From Tethya wilhelma (lineage: Eukaryota; Porifera; Demospongiae; Tethyida; Tethyidae): a stretch of DNA of 64,000 nucleotides. Positions within the stretch are counted from its first letter, which is position 1. Every line of letters begins with the position of its first letter. Both the position numbers and the translations under genes were made by a program. The DNA is taken from contig CAXIPT010000004.1 of NCBI GenBank assembly GCA_964030475.1, positions 667,422-731,421 on the forward strand, given 5' to 3'. The notes beneath the pieces were generated by a model that worked only from the letters and a program-made list of their open reading frames with translations, was not told the DNA's origin and searched no databases. Below are positions 24,260 to 35,705 of the stretch, piece after piece.

Positions 24260-25352
24260 CTATTTTCCAACATTGAATGGACTAAAATACTTGGGAATAC
24301 ACATGCGGAATCCACAGTCTCCACACACACAGACATCACCAGGTAAAGGACAGGTACTAGTTCCACTCAAACAAGGTCCATAGGCATAATCACAAGAAGG
24401 AGCCAGTCCAGGCACTGGTTCACAAGTTTCTTCTAACTGCTGCTGCTTGGTGGCTGAGTTGGAAAAATATACATTTACATATTACTATATTCCTCTGACT
24501 GTCACTGTCAGACATAGGCATGTATGAGTTAATATTGCAATACATGTGTGCTAACTAGAGTGTTACTTTACCCCATTGCTGGATCTTAGCAAGTTTCTCA
24601 TCAGGCCCATAAAATTGTTGGATCTTAGCAAGTTTCTCATGAGGTCCGAAAAATTGCTGGATCTTCGCAAGTTTCTCATGAGGTCCGAAAAATTGCTGGA
24701 TCTTCGCAAGTTTCTCATTAGGTCCGTAAAATTGCTGGATCTTAGCAAGTCTTTCATCAGGTCCGTAAAATTGCTGGATCTTAGCAAGTCTTTCATCAGG
24801 TCCGTAAAATTGCTGGATCTTGGCAAGTCTTTCATCAGGTCCGTAAAATTGCTGGATCTTGGCAAGTCTTTCATCAGGTCTGTAAAATTGCTGGATCTTG
24901 GCAAGTCTCTCATCAGGTCCGTAAAATTGCTGGATCTTAGCGAGTCTTTCTGCTTGTGTGTATGTAGGCGAATATCGTCAGTGTGTCACTTGTATTCATG
25001 AACATACCACTCAGTCACATGCAGATGCTTGAGATGCACCAAAACTCACCAATTGGGTAGCCTACAGCAGCCGTAGTATCCTTGACATCAGCACAAACTC
25101 CCCAGCTCATTGGTTCAACTTGTATCCACACCAAACTTTTGTGGCACAGACTTCATTTGGGTTGCAATTGCTGCTCTGGTAGCAATACCTCAAAAAAGGA
25201 TTGTTAGTGGAGTATTCATTGCATTTGTCCGAAAGAATATAGTACATGCCATCAGACTGCTGTTGAGAGCGAACGGCAATGATGGATGCCGAGTTGCTCA
25301 CGTGCACCGAGACTGCAGCGAGGATCGCCACGAGAAACATAAAAGACTTCAT
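24260..25352 (-). CDS. WAP-like secreted protein 3 with 13-aa repeats and an apparent frameshift
   Basis: Exons 25352-25050, 24949-24572, 24453-24260. Signal peptide MKSFMFLVAILAAVSVHVSNSAS. Exon 1 breaks frame near 25107 (KLNQ then TGA) while the paralogous GVCADVKDTTAAVGYPIG continues in the next frame; exon 1 is 303 nt where phase needs 3n+1, so one base is missing (mutation or assembly error). Exon 2, in the phase set by exon 1's donor, encodes about ten copies of ERLAKIQQFYGPD instead of a cysteine block. Exon 3 restores CDYAYGPCLSGTSTCPLPGDVCVCGDCGFRMC. If the frameshift is real the gene is a pseudogene, but the repeats and last exon are clean. Confidence 0.65.
24572..24949 (-). repeat. 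39-bp coding minisatellite, ~9.7 copies
   Basis: The period is exactly 39 bp, so the reading frame is kept. Units encode (E)(R/K)LAKIQQF(Y/F)GP(D/H/N). Two adjacent FFGPH units are identical, as are two of the GPD units, showing local unit duplication. It fills the whole exon between acceptor and donor. Confidence 0.85.
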
Positions 25353-25449
25353 TGCCACTGAATCCACGAAACGAAGACTGAGTCAAAGAAGGTAGATGTC
25401 CAACTAGCAGAACAATTCGCAATGTGAAAACTAACTCAAATGTAGCCAG

Positions 25450-25457
25450 CTTTTATA
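25450..25457 (-). promoter_or_regulatory. TATA box of WAP-like gene 3
   Basis: Minus-strand TATAAAAG followed by CTGGCTAC, 98-105 bp upstream of the ATG at 25352; same word as WAP-like gene 2. Confidence 0.6.
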
Positions 25458-25923
25458 GGAGAACTGTACAACCCTTGCAAAGTTGCTGACCTGGTCACCA
25501 CGTGTTCATTTACAGCGCGGTGCGCAATCATTTACTTGTAGTAGAGTCGCACAGTTAGCTGATTAGCTGAAGGGTAATTTGTCTCAGCCATTAATTAAAG
25601 AAAACAATCAATGGCGTGGCCTATAGTATCAGCTTCTCTGTCTGGTTTCAGCCTTGTAACAATCTTGAATCTTCTGCATGCTTAGATTCAAGCTGAAAAA
25701 ATAAAATCATTATAGTAGCTGTATGTACATATGCAGAAAAAATGTTATTGAGGTTATATACAATGATTGATGAGCAAATAAAAATTAACAATTAACATTA
25801 AATAAATCTCTAGAAAATGGGCAGAAATTAAACTGTTTAGCATCGACAAAACTGTTAATGAATATATTCATTATTATATAGCTATAAGTTATAATTAGAT
25901 AGCAAGCACAATTCTGTACCAAG

Positions 25924-27573
25924 TCACTCCTTGCTGTAAGAAGCTGCATGCTTGCGATACTTCTCTATCTCTCCAACCCTAAACACATCCACCCCTGAGC
26001 TAGGATCTTCTTCAGTACGTTGCACACCTTGAACTGCCTCATTACTGCCACTCTGAGAAGGGAAAGACAGGCTTCGACCAAAATGGAGCTCTTGGTGAAG
26101 CAACTGCGGTTGACTGCTCACTGATTGTGACCGTTGGCCTAACCTATCCTCAAAACCAGTACCATGATTAGCTGTTTGAGTCAATAATGTGCCATGTAAG
26201 TCTTCATCACATTGTGCTGTGGGTAAATTGTCCCGTGCCCCTCTAATTACTGGACTGGGAGCATCATTGAGGCTTCCTGATCTCCTTGGTAACTGATCAT
26301 GATTTGCTGGCGGTAACTGCCGCTGAATTTTATAGCGATTTAAGAATTGAAGATTTAGAGAGTTAGGTTCCCAGATATAGGGACGGTACTGAGCACTTGA
26401 AGGAGAAGATGATGACAATGGATGACGGTCCCTTTGGCTAGCACCCGGAAGCTGCTTCTTGTACTGGTCATTTTCAGAGGTGAGCAGCTATTGGAATAAA
26501 GTCAGATGTCAAGAGTCGATCATTTATTTTATGCAATAATATGGTTTGATACTAAAAAAAACAATTAAACTAGCTGAAGTTAAGATAACAAAGCTGGTGA
26601 TAATTGGTACTAAATCATTATGCGAAGGTATAATTCTCTCGAACAAGTTATAACTTTGTCACATGTATAAGTTACAACTCCTATCATTAATGGTTCAAGA
26701 CTTACTGCAAGCTTCATTGAAACATCATCGTACATCTTCACCAAGTTCAGGTATCTCTTCTCCAGCTTCTCTCTCCTTGTCCTCTCCTTCTGGAGGTCAC
26801 TGGCTGCAGACATCTTCCCTCGTTGCAGAGAACCCCGAGACTTGAGAGTTACCACCTCGTTACGAAGATCATCGCATGTCTTCTCCAGAGTCTCGGCCTT
26901 TATGGCAAACATCTCAATCTGAAAATAATGTATCAATCAAACAAACACGAAAGAACTTGCAATTGATTGGTCACTGATGTAAGATATGACAAGAAAAAAA
27001 ATCTTTATGCAGACTAGCTAGGTACATCCTATACTATGGAGCTAGACCATTTTTCTACTCTTAACATGTAACAGACAGTCTCAATTGACTTCCTCACTCA
27101 AACATTAATAACTATCAATAATTTCTGTTTTATTTTACCTGTTCTTTGTAAGCCACGGTCTGTTTCGTGCTGGCTGCCAGCTCCTCCTTGTAAGAGAGTG
27201 CCTGATTCTGTACATGCAGGAATGCATAGGAACGAATATTTTTTATTAATAGTTGTATGTAAAGTGAAGTACTAAATCTGTACATTTGGCCATTTTCACA
27301 ATAATTATTCAAAACAAATCATTTATAGAATAATATTCTATTGTGATGGTACCTCTTTGTCGACCATCTGTTTCCTCATATCCTCAGTCTGACCTCGGAG
27401 AGTCGATATCTGGACTTGGTACTTTGTCTCCATCTCCCTTAGCGATGCCCTCAGGGTATCCCTCTCTCTGGCCATACGTCTACACTGGGTTTCCATGGCA
27501 GCAATTTGGGAACGAGCTTTCTCACAGTTTTTGTGTTCATTTTCATAGTCTTCTTGGAAAGTAAGCGCCTGTG

Positions 27574-27641
<68 letters not shown>

Positions 27642-29517
27642 ATGCGTGTGTGACACAATCTTATACAGACTCCACCTGTTATAATTACAGGTGATTATCA
27701 CATGACTTACTGTCAGCTTGTGCACTTCGACCTCGGCCAACATTTCTACCTTTTCTCTCACAGCCTGGGCTAGTTGACCTTTCAACCTTTCCACTTCTCC
27801 AGCCAGATCGGTCAGCATACTTCCTTCACAACTACTGCAGTTATCACCATCCGCTAGCTTTGACTATTGTTAGCAAAATAAAGTCATTTGTGTATTAATA
27901 ATTTGCATATGCATGAAACTTATACCAAAATATCTAACAGTTTGTCAATCAAAGTTCAAATCGTCAAATTTAAGTTCATCAATATTTATATTTTACGTTC
28001 TGTAGAGAAAACTGTTAAATTTTTTTGACCATCAATATAATATTTATTTCTGGTTATATGGAATAAAAATTACCATACCTCTATAGTTGATTGCTGAGAC
28101 TTTTGTACTGTTTCCATCTCTTGTTGTTTCGTGACCTGGACTTCTCTCTCTAGCTGGTGCTGACTCCTCTTGAGTGCGTCTCTTTCAGCTGTCATGGCCT
28201 TCAACTGTTCTGAAAGTGAGCTCTTCTCTTTCTACATACACAACATTGTATTATTGAAATCCATGATAATTAGTTCATGGTGTGGATGGTAATAAATATT
28301 AAGTGAGTTGTTGATTAAAATTAATAATAAAATTATTTAAAATATCACAAACATTATACTGTGAACTTCATACCTCAGATTCTTCTAGAAATACTTTCAA
28401 TACATCAATTCTCCCCTCCAATTCCAACTAATAAAATGATCAGAGAGAAAACAAAACCACATGATTTCTTTCCATCCACTGCAGACACTTAGACATATGC
28501 ACATACACAACAATCAGTGGATTAGCTTTTCATTTTGGACAATACCTGCACTTCTTTTCTTTCTTCCGTCTCCTTGACCATCATTTCTCCTTTGTACAGA
28601 GCCACCATATCTTCAATCCCAAATGTCAGTGCATGCTTCGTACAAAGCTCTTGAAGTTTTCTTGAGAGCTCAGTTGTCTCTGGTCGCTGGGTTGGGTTGT
28701 CATGGAGACACTGGGTGATGAGAGGGTACATACAGTGATCACGACCGAGCTTTTCAATCGAAGGTCGTCTTTTCAGTGCTTGAATGCCACCTTGCTTTTT
28801 AGTTGCTATAGGAACGTCAATTAGTTCAAATACTTGAGGGTTTTCCTCGTTGATTGTAAACAGTGATAGATGTCCGAAAGAGAAAATGTCAATTTTGGGA
28901 GTACACTCAGGATTCTCTGTCAGTGCTTCTGGTGGCATGTACAATGGCTGTCCGGGAGCTTTAGTGTGTTTGCTAAAAGCTGCCAAAGTTTTTCGTGTGA
29001 GCAGTTTAGCTACTCCAAGGTCAGCTATCTTAGCGTGTCCGTCGGAAGTAATGAGAATGTTTCGAGCCGTGAGATCGCGATGAACGATCGGAGGATTGTG
29101 TGTGTGGAGGTAGAGAAGACCGTATGTGACGTCTGCTAGAATTGAGAGCTTGAGGGGGAGAGGAACTTGGGGATGTGTCTCGAGGAAGGACGATAAATCC
29201 GAGGGTAGGCACTCCATGATGAGCGTGAGGTCACTTCTATCTTTGCCGTAGTGAACTCCAACGAAATGGACAACGTTTGGATGCTTGAGACGACTCAGTG
29301 TGATACATTCATTGCGAAATTTCTTCATCATCTCGTCACTATTACGTACCCTCTCCACTAGAGCCTTGTGTAGTCTCTTAGCAACGTACTTTAGTCCGTT
29401 CACAGTGACGTTATAGATGACTCCATAGGCTCCGTGTCCAGCTTCTTCACCATCTTCTCTCAGTCCTACCACATTAGTGAGGAGGAAAGGAGCTAGTTCA
29501 TCGCTGCCTCTACGTGC
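25924..29517 (-). CDS. TKL-like kinase with coiled coil; start lost to transposon, UBAN and finger degenerate
   Basis: Exons (high to low): ~29517-28546, 28427-28374, 28231-28079, 27863-27711, 27568-27353, 27201-27139, 26918-26706, 26487-25924. All junctions are phase 0. The kinase has a G-x-G-x-Y-G loop, VAK lysine, HRDLTARN, DLG and PPE, so catalytic residues are intact. The frame upstream of SDELAPF meets TGA at 29520-29518 with no ATG; a 689-bp foldback element at 29527-30215 separates it from an ATGGCAGCA at 30234. The exon at 27568 starts FQEDYENEHKNCEKA, a worn UBAN (DF to DY, ER to EH, RE to CE). The C-terminus ends FRVGEIEKYRKHAASY with all finger cysteines gone. Either a decaying gene or one using an unseen 5' exon. 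Confidence 0.75.
27576..27650. repeat. (GT)n microsatellite
   Basis: About 75 bp of GT with two interruptions, in the intron directly upstream (on the minus strand) of the UBAN-like exon of this kinase gene. Confidence 0.8.
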
Positions 29518-29526
29518 TCAGTGTAG

Positions 29527-30215
29527 TTAAGGCCTGGGTCAGTCATTTACCTTAACTTTGGCCTAATTAATATTCAAGATTGCAATATCTTCATAACAAA
29601 TTAACCTTTTTCCATGAAACTGAAAACTCAAATTGCCTGGACTAATATTGACCAATTGATATGCAAATTAGGTCATGTGATCTTTTCGGCTCGGATAAAT
29701 TAGCAATTTATGAATAATTAATTAGGCGGAGGACAACCCCTGTTGCTATGGCAACCAAACTTTATCAACTTGATCAGTACATGATGCTTAACAAAATGTT
29801 GTTGGGGGGTGTCGTCATGCATAATTGAATTAAAGATATTCAATGTTTTCTATTAAATGCACACCAGCCAAAACCCTCTTCTTGGTCATATCTCCTGAAC
29901 GGTATGACGAAATTTTACCCCCCTTGGAGAGATTGTACTTTATGATGATACGATCCTGTTCTCAAGTTTTGGTTGCCATAGCAACAGGGGTTGTCCTCCG
30001 GAAAATGAATTATTCATATTTTTAGTGATATTGTTAAAACTTCAATATTTTCATTAATATTAATTATTTAATTTGGAAAATTTGGAAACATGTAAAAGAA
30101 AGGTTATATTTTGAGGTAATTTAATAATATTTAGCAAAGAAGGTAGTAGATTTAGTCAATATGATTTTTTATTATGGACATTTTAGGTTGTTTTGCTAAT
30201 TGACCCAGGCCTTAA
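29527..30215. mobile_element. 689-bp foldback (MITE-like) element at the 5' end of a kinase gene
   Basis: Termini are perfect 15-bp inverted repeats TTAAGGCCTGGGTCA...TGACCCAGGCCTTAA. Inside, a 32-bp perfect inverted repeat (29728-29759 and 29968-29999, GGAGGACAACCCC...) adds a second stem. It is flanked by TAG on both sides; the duplication could be TAG (PIF/Harbinger-like) or the TTAA itself (piggyBac-like). AT-rich interior with no transposase ORF. It splits the start codon region of the kinase gene at 25924-29517. Confidence 0.75.
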
Positions 30216-30590
30216 TAGCGCAGAGTGCTGCCATTTTATTGATCACATGTGCACCCCGCCACAATTTCATAATTGATATCCCATGCATGCCCAGCCCCTC
30301 CCATTGACCACAATGTGCATAACACTGTCATGTATGGTCTGACTTAGTTCAGGAATTAACCAAAAATTAAACACATAATTCTGCAAACACAAACAAACTA
30401 AAAAACTAAACCAAATAAAACAAAACACAACAAAACTAATGTAAGGATATGCGCTTCAAGGAAGGCAAGTCTGACACTAGTCTTAAAATCTTTAGTAAAA
30501 AAGAAATACTACAGTAGCACAAAACGAAAGTGAAAAGTGCATGGGCAAATCAATCATAACAGGCAGTAATTTTAGTAAAACTAACCATGG
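30216..30590. other. Intergenic, displaced start of kinase gene
   Basis: Contains minus-strand ATGGCAGCA (30234-30226) that matches the MAAHRG start of the neighbouring kinase. The rest is AT-rich 3' flank of the gene ending at 30591. Confidence 0.5.
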
Positions 30591-33500
30591 TTAGTTAGAA
30601 GACCCAGTACAAGAAGCAACATGGCGTCGATACTTTTGTATCTCTCCAATCTTAAACCCTCGACGACACATCTGACAGATGAGGTTAGAATCTACGGGTG
30701 CACCATGATCCTTTGACTCCAATCCACTTCTCCTGGCTAGTTCAGTCATATCTTGAGTACAAATATCTAGTTCTTCTTCAAGTTGGCGTTGTCCGATATT
30801 CATTCCTTGACCAGCTCTTGGTTGAAGTGGTTGTCCATACCCTGTACTAGTAGGAGGAGGTTGGGCCTGCTGTGGCTGCATCTGTTGTCTCTGTTGCTGT
30901 GGAGATACGTTTTCATATCCACCCTGTTTAGTGCCCACCATTGCCATTCCTTGACTGACTGGAACACCATATTGCTGTTGTTGGATATTGAATCCAGGCT
31001 GACCCATTCCCCCTTGGTTTGTCCCCATTTGTCCAAAATGTCCAGGAGATGCATTAGGAGGTAAAGATTGCATTGGATCATGTTGTTGTCCCATTGCCAT
31101 GGATACAGGTACATGCTGCTGCTGCTGCTGCTGTTGAAAGTTCTCTAGATACTGCCCACCATGTTGAACACCTTGTACATTTCCCTGCTGTTGAGGGTAA
31201 TTCAATTGTTGATGAGTGTTTCTCATCCGTGGTGAAGGCATGGGATGGTGACCCTGTCCTGGTCCTTGTCCATAAGGTTGGTTAGGCTGCACATTAAAGT
31301 GCTGGACATTGTTGTAATCCTGTCTAGCTTTGTATTCTGTAAGACTCTTCTGTTCTCCATCAGGCTGTAGCCTCTGACGCTGGTGGTAGTTTGGATTGTC
31401 TCTGCTACTCCCTGAGCCAGCTTGCCCACGTCCTTGGGCCTGCATCTGGTGTAACTGGTTTCGACGCATCTCTTCCAAATTGCTAGAAAGGAAACCTTCC
31501 TCTCCAATGCTGGCTGCGGATCCACTCAGACCCTGGTACTGAGAGGGAGCAAGGTAGCCTGGCTGTTGGGTCCCGACGGTGGCTTGGGTAGGAACGTTGT
31601 TAGGATTGTAAGGAAACTGAGTCTGTCCTCCACAGAAGAGAGAGATCGATGGTATTGCAATTGAAAAAAAAAACAAACTAAAACAATATTTGATATCTTA
31701 TAGATAATTATGAAGCTCTAGGAGCTATACAGTCATTACTACAAACAAAAATACAGTCATGCAATACACCAACAAAGGCTTAGTAAAGTCAAAGTACAAA
31801 AAACACTATACCATGTTCACAGCTGGCTGAGGAAGGGTTGCTGGATCTATAGGTTGACTAGATTCTGAATCAAGGGTCATGAGTGTGAGCTGGACGTGAG
31901 GATGAAAGAAAATTATAGTTAAGTTGAAAATTATATAAACTCACACACAACATCATAGCTCCTCCACCTCTTCCTAAGAAGAGTCATCCCACACCTCCTT
32001 ACCAGACAGAACAACNAAAAAAAAAAAAAAAAAAACAGCAAGAAAGAGGCAAAAACCATGATTCTAAGGGATGGGGGGCCATCATGAACCACCCTCCGCT
32101 TTCCCCCTGGATCCACCACTGCACACACACACACACCTTGGGTTGTTCTGTCTGGTAAGGAGGTGTGGGATGACTCTTCTTAGGAAGAGGTGGAGGAGAA
32201 ATGTTGTGTTGTTTTAAAATGGCCTTCAACTGGTCATTGTGTCTGAACAACACCTGCAAAGCATTGTTCACACATATTGAATATCATTACAGACAATGTC
32301 ATTCTCATGAGTGCAGCAAGGGTTACAGTAGTCGTTTTGTATGTCTGTGCTAGCCTCATTCCCAGGCTCTCTCCCAGTGAATATTTATGCACACGCGCAC
32401 ACAAAAATAGAGCCTGGGAATGAGGCTATGTCTGTGCGACTGTGGACTTTTCTTTGTTCACTCTATATCTCAAGAACGGAAGGCTCAGTCTTCAAAAGCG
32501 ACATACCAAGGTAAAATATCAAGATTATCTAAAAAAAAAAATTACACGTAGCATTCAACAAAAACCTATAGCTCCTGAGATCTGAAGCTTTTCAGCCTCT
32601 CGAGTGCTAAGCTTCTAGGTCACACCTGCTGATCATGCCCATTTGTTGGTTTATGCATTATTTAGAGTTGACTCAAAGCTGAATGTTTTTCCTGACACAA
32701 CACAGAAGGAGCTGAGAAAGGATATATACTGACTCACTTTTGTAGGTAAATTTAGCTGCTATACTCTTCTTAAGCATGCTGTTTTGGCATATTATAAACA
32801 AGTTTTTATTGAAACTCAGTTATGCATGACAGGTAACTCTGTCGTCTGTGGTTACCTTACAGCATACTGCTTGCAGTTATCAAACATAGCCTAATCATGT
32901 CAATCATTTGTAGTGATCAAATTGGTTTATATTATGCAGTGTCCTCCAGCAAGCACATGGTGACAGGTAGATTTATCCAGCATGTGTGAGCATGCATCAT
33001 TGATCATACACTGCATAAAATTTGTTAAAGCACTAAGGGTTAGGCACCTTGGTGCCTTTCCATTAATGTACGGGTAACAATGATGGTTGCACACATGTAT
33101 ATAGTTAGAAATTCAGCTAGCTCTGCAAAAACTGACGTGAAAAAAAATTAGTACAAAATCAGCTCAAAGCTTGTTTGGATCAACATATTCATGAGCTAAC
33201 TGGTACTCACATCATATCGGTCTCGCAGTTCTTCGTACTTTCTCTTCACTTGACGAAGCTCATTTTGAACAAGCATCATATCACTTTCAGTTTTCTCCTT
33301 CTCAAAATGAGCCTAATGTTATATGTGTATATGGTGAATGTGTGTGTGTGTGTGTGTGTGTGTGTTTGTCTTTTGCCATTGCCTAGCAACCAAAGTTTTT
33401 ATAGGCTAAAATTGCTGGTTACTGGCTGGGGGAGGTGACAATAGAGTAGCTAGCTATAGGGTTCACAGGGGGTCAATGGCAAACAAAATAGTTGCATGCC

Positions 33501-35453
33501 CTTAAGTGTGCGGCACTCGACCATTCATTGAGTACCTCCCACTTAAGGGTCATGCAACTATAGCATGACATTTTGTGTGAGGAGGGGATGGGGGGGAAGG
33601 GGGGGTCCAGAGAGAGGATATTTACCTTTGACTCAGCATCTTCATTTGTTTGATCCAGTGTCTCTTGGTACAACTGTATTTGTTCCTGTAAAGCACCTCG
33701 TGTCTTTATCAGTTGACCTCTTGTCCTGTCTAGCTCGGCATAGGTTTCTGTGTATTGACCTTTGACCCTCTCTAGCTCAGCTCTGGTGTTATTCAGTTCA
33801 ACTCTGTACTCTTCCACTTGTTTCCTCTTCTGTTTCACTTGTTGGTTCTTGCCCATCACCTCAATGGTCTTCTCTTTGACAGTTTCATCTAGCTGGTTCC
33901 TGAGTTGAGCCACTTCCCTTTGAACTCTCTCAAGTTGTTCATTAAGACTTTGTTTTGTAACATTTGCAATCTCAAGCTCCTCTCTGAACTGGTCCAGCTG
34001 ACGTTCAAGAGCTGCAGCTGTATGTTCAAATCCAGTTTTGGCTCTCTTTGTGGCTTCAAGTTCTTTGTTGAGTTCTGCTAAAGAGTCATACTGGTAAGAA
34101 TGCAGACAATGTATAATTGTGTATTGTACTTGTGATCCCAACAAGAGGAGCAAAGAAGGCAAACTAACAACTACAATTGAAGTACATATAGTAATAGTAT
34201 TATGGTATGTTAGTAAGAATCAGCTCTGGTTCTACATTATTATTTTGTATGTACAAAAGTTATGTAATATCTCCAAATTCTTGTGACACAAAAGTTAAGT
34301 TCATGAAAATCCTCTTAATTAACTGTTTAGAACCAATATTCGTGAATCGCGATTTCTGAAATTATACTCTTATACGGTTTTCTAAATTTTCATGATAATA
34401 TTATATGGTCCAATCATGAAATTCACTAAACTATACTGTGCCACAAAAATACGGTTGCTACGTACACGCAACATAATCATAATATTATGCATTTTGCATT
34501 ATGATAATACTTACATTTTTTTGACATGGTAGAGGATAATCTTTCACCATTCTTGAATACCTTTTACCCAATGCTTGTACTCTATCTCTCAGTTCAGCTG
34601 TCTCTGGTCGTTGGGTTGGGTTGTCATGGAGACACTGGGTGATAAGAGGGTACATACAGTGATCACGGCCGATTTTCTCCAAAGCTACTCTTCGTCTTTT
34701 TACTTCACCATTTTTCTCCTGAAGAGCTTTTGCCATAACTTGTGCAGGAAGTCTGGCAATCACTTCAGTATCCTCCTGGTTAATGGCGAACAGGGAGAGG
34801 TGACCAAATGAGAATATGTCGATTTTGGGAGTACATTCAGGATTCTCTGTCAGTGCTTCAGGCGGCATATAGTATGGTTGTCCGGGAGCTGTTGTGTGTT
34901 TGTTAACAGTCCTCATATCTCGTGGGGTAAGTAGCTTGGCTACACCAAGGTCAGCAATTTTGGCACGCCCATCAGTTGTGATGAGGACATTACGTGCCGT
35001 GAGATCACGATGGACAATCTGAGGATCGTGAGTGTGTAGGTAGAGAAGACCATTGGTTACGTCTAGAAGAATAGACAGTTTGAGGGGGAGAGAAACTTGT
35101 GGGTGTGTCTCAAGGAAAGATGACAAATCAGAATGAAGGCTCTCCATTATCAGTGTAAGGTCATCAATTCCCCGCCCATAATGTACACCAATGAAATGAA
35201 CAATGTTTGGATGTTTGAGACGACTCAGTGTGATACATTCACTTCGAAACTTTCGTTTTATGTTTTCACTATCTCGGACCTGGTACACTAATTCTTTGTG
35301 TATCTTCTTAGCAACGCACGGCAGTCCGTTCAAAGTGACGTTATAGATGACTCCATAGGCTCCGTGTCCAGCCTCTTCACCGTCTTCTCTCAGTCCTACC
35401 ACATTAGTGAGAACAAAGGGAGCTAATTCATCACCACCTCTATGTGCAGCCAT
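30591..35453 (-). CDS. TKL-like kinase fused to coiled coil, Q-rich linker and zinc finger (no UBAN)
   Basis: Exons 35453-34515, 34090-33626, 33312-33211, 32253-32137, 31889-31812, 31622-30591 (910 aa), all phase 0. The start MAAHRGGDELAPF is chosen by paralogue alignment. The kinase is intact (GHGAYG, CVAKKIH, HRDLTARN, DLG, MPPEA). Exons 2-6 are close copies of the second half of exon 7 and exons 8-11 of the 12174-20104 gene: the EVMGKNQQVKQ coiled coil, the 34-codon exon, NISPPPLPKK, the Q/P-rich linker with a longer polyQ, and the finger ICQMC-x14-HVASC. The UBAN part of exon 7 is missing. So the gene is a kinase carrying the other gene's C-terminus. Confidence 0.86.
31953..32205. other. 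Inverted duplication of exon 4 next to an N base
   Basis: Plus-strand 31958-32015 is nearly the reverse complement of the coding piece at 32141-32200 (PPPLPKKSHPTPPYQTEQ). It ends at an undetermined base (N at 32016) followed by a poly-A run. Could be a real palindrome or an assembly artefact joining a reverse-oriented read. Confidence 0.6.
32351..32428. repeat. Foldback in a kinase gene intron
   Basis: TAGCCTCATTCCCAGGCTCT at 32351-32370 and its exact reverse complement at 32409-32428; a 20-bp stem with a 38-bp loop. It lies in a 957-bp intron that otherwise shows no exon-like sequence. Confidence 0.6.
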
Positions 35454-35519
35454 GTCAGTTATTATAATGGTCACGTGCACAGCCCCACCCATCAATGAAT
35501 ATTGCCTCAGTGGAAATTA

Positions 35520-35531
35520 TGCGCATGCGCA
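35520..35531. promoter_or_regulatory. NRF1-type palindrome upstream of kinase gene
   Basis: Perfect TGCGCATGCGCA 67-78 bp upstream of the ATG at 35453. Confidence 0.6.
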
Positions 35532-35705
35532 TAGAAATTTGATGTTACCAATATCTATGTTTAATCAGAGTGAAACTGAAACTGAAAGTATTTATAATTA
35601 TCATGTATATGCACAGGGAAAGAAATAACAGCACTGACTGACTTTCACATCTGCAGACCAGCCTAGTAAATAAAAGTCCCAGTATTGCACAATTGCAAGT
35701 GATTG

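Noticed and set aside
24572..24949. Regular repeats that could suggest a CRISPR array
   Set aside because: The 39-bp units are contiguous with no unique spacers and encode protein in frame; the genome is eukaryotic.
34091..34514. A missing UBAN exon hidden in intron 1 of the 30591-35453 gene
   Set aside because: No (Y/F)-K-x-D-F or E-R-x-D-R-E coding words with flanking splice sites were found in this 424-bp intron.
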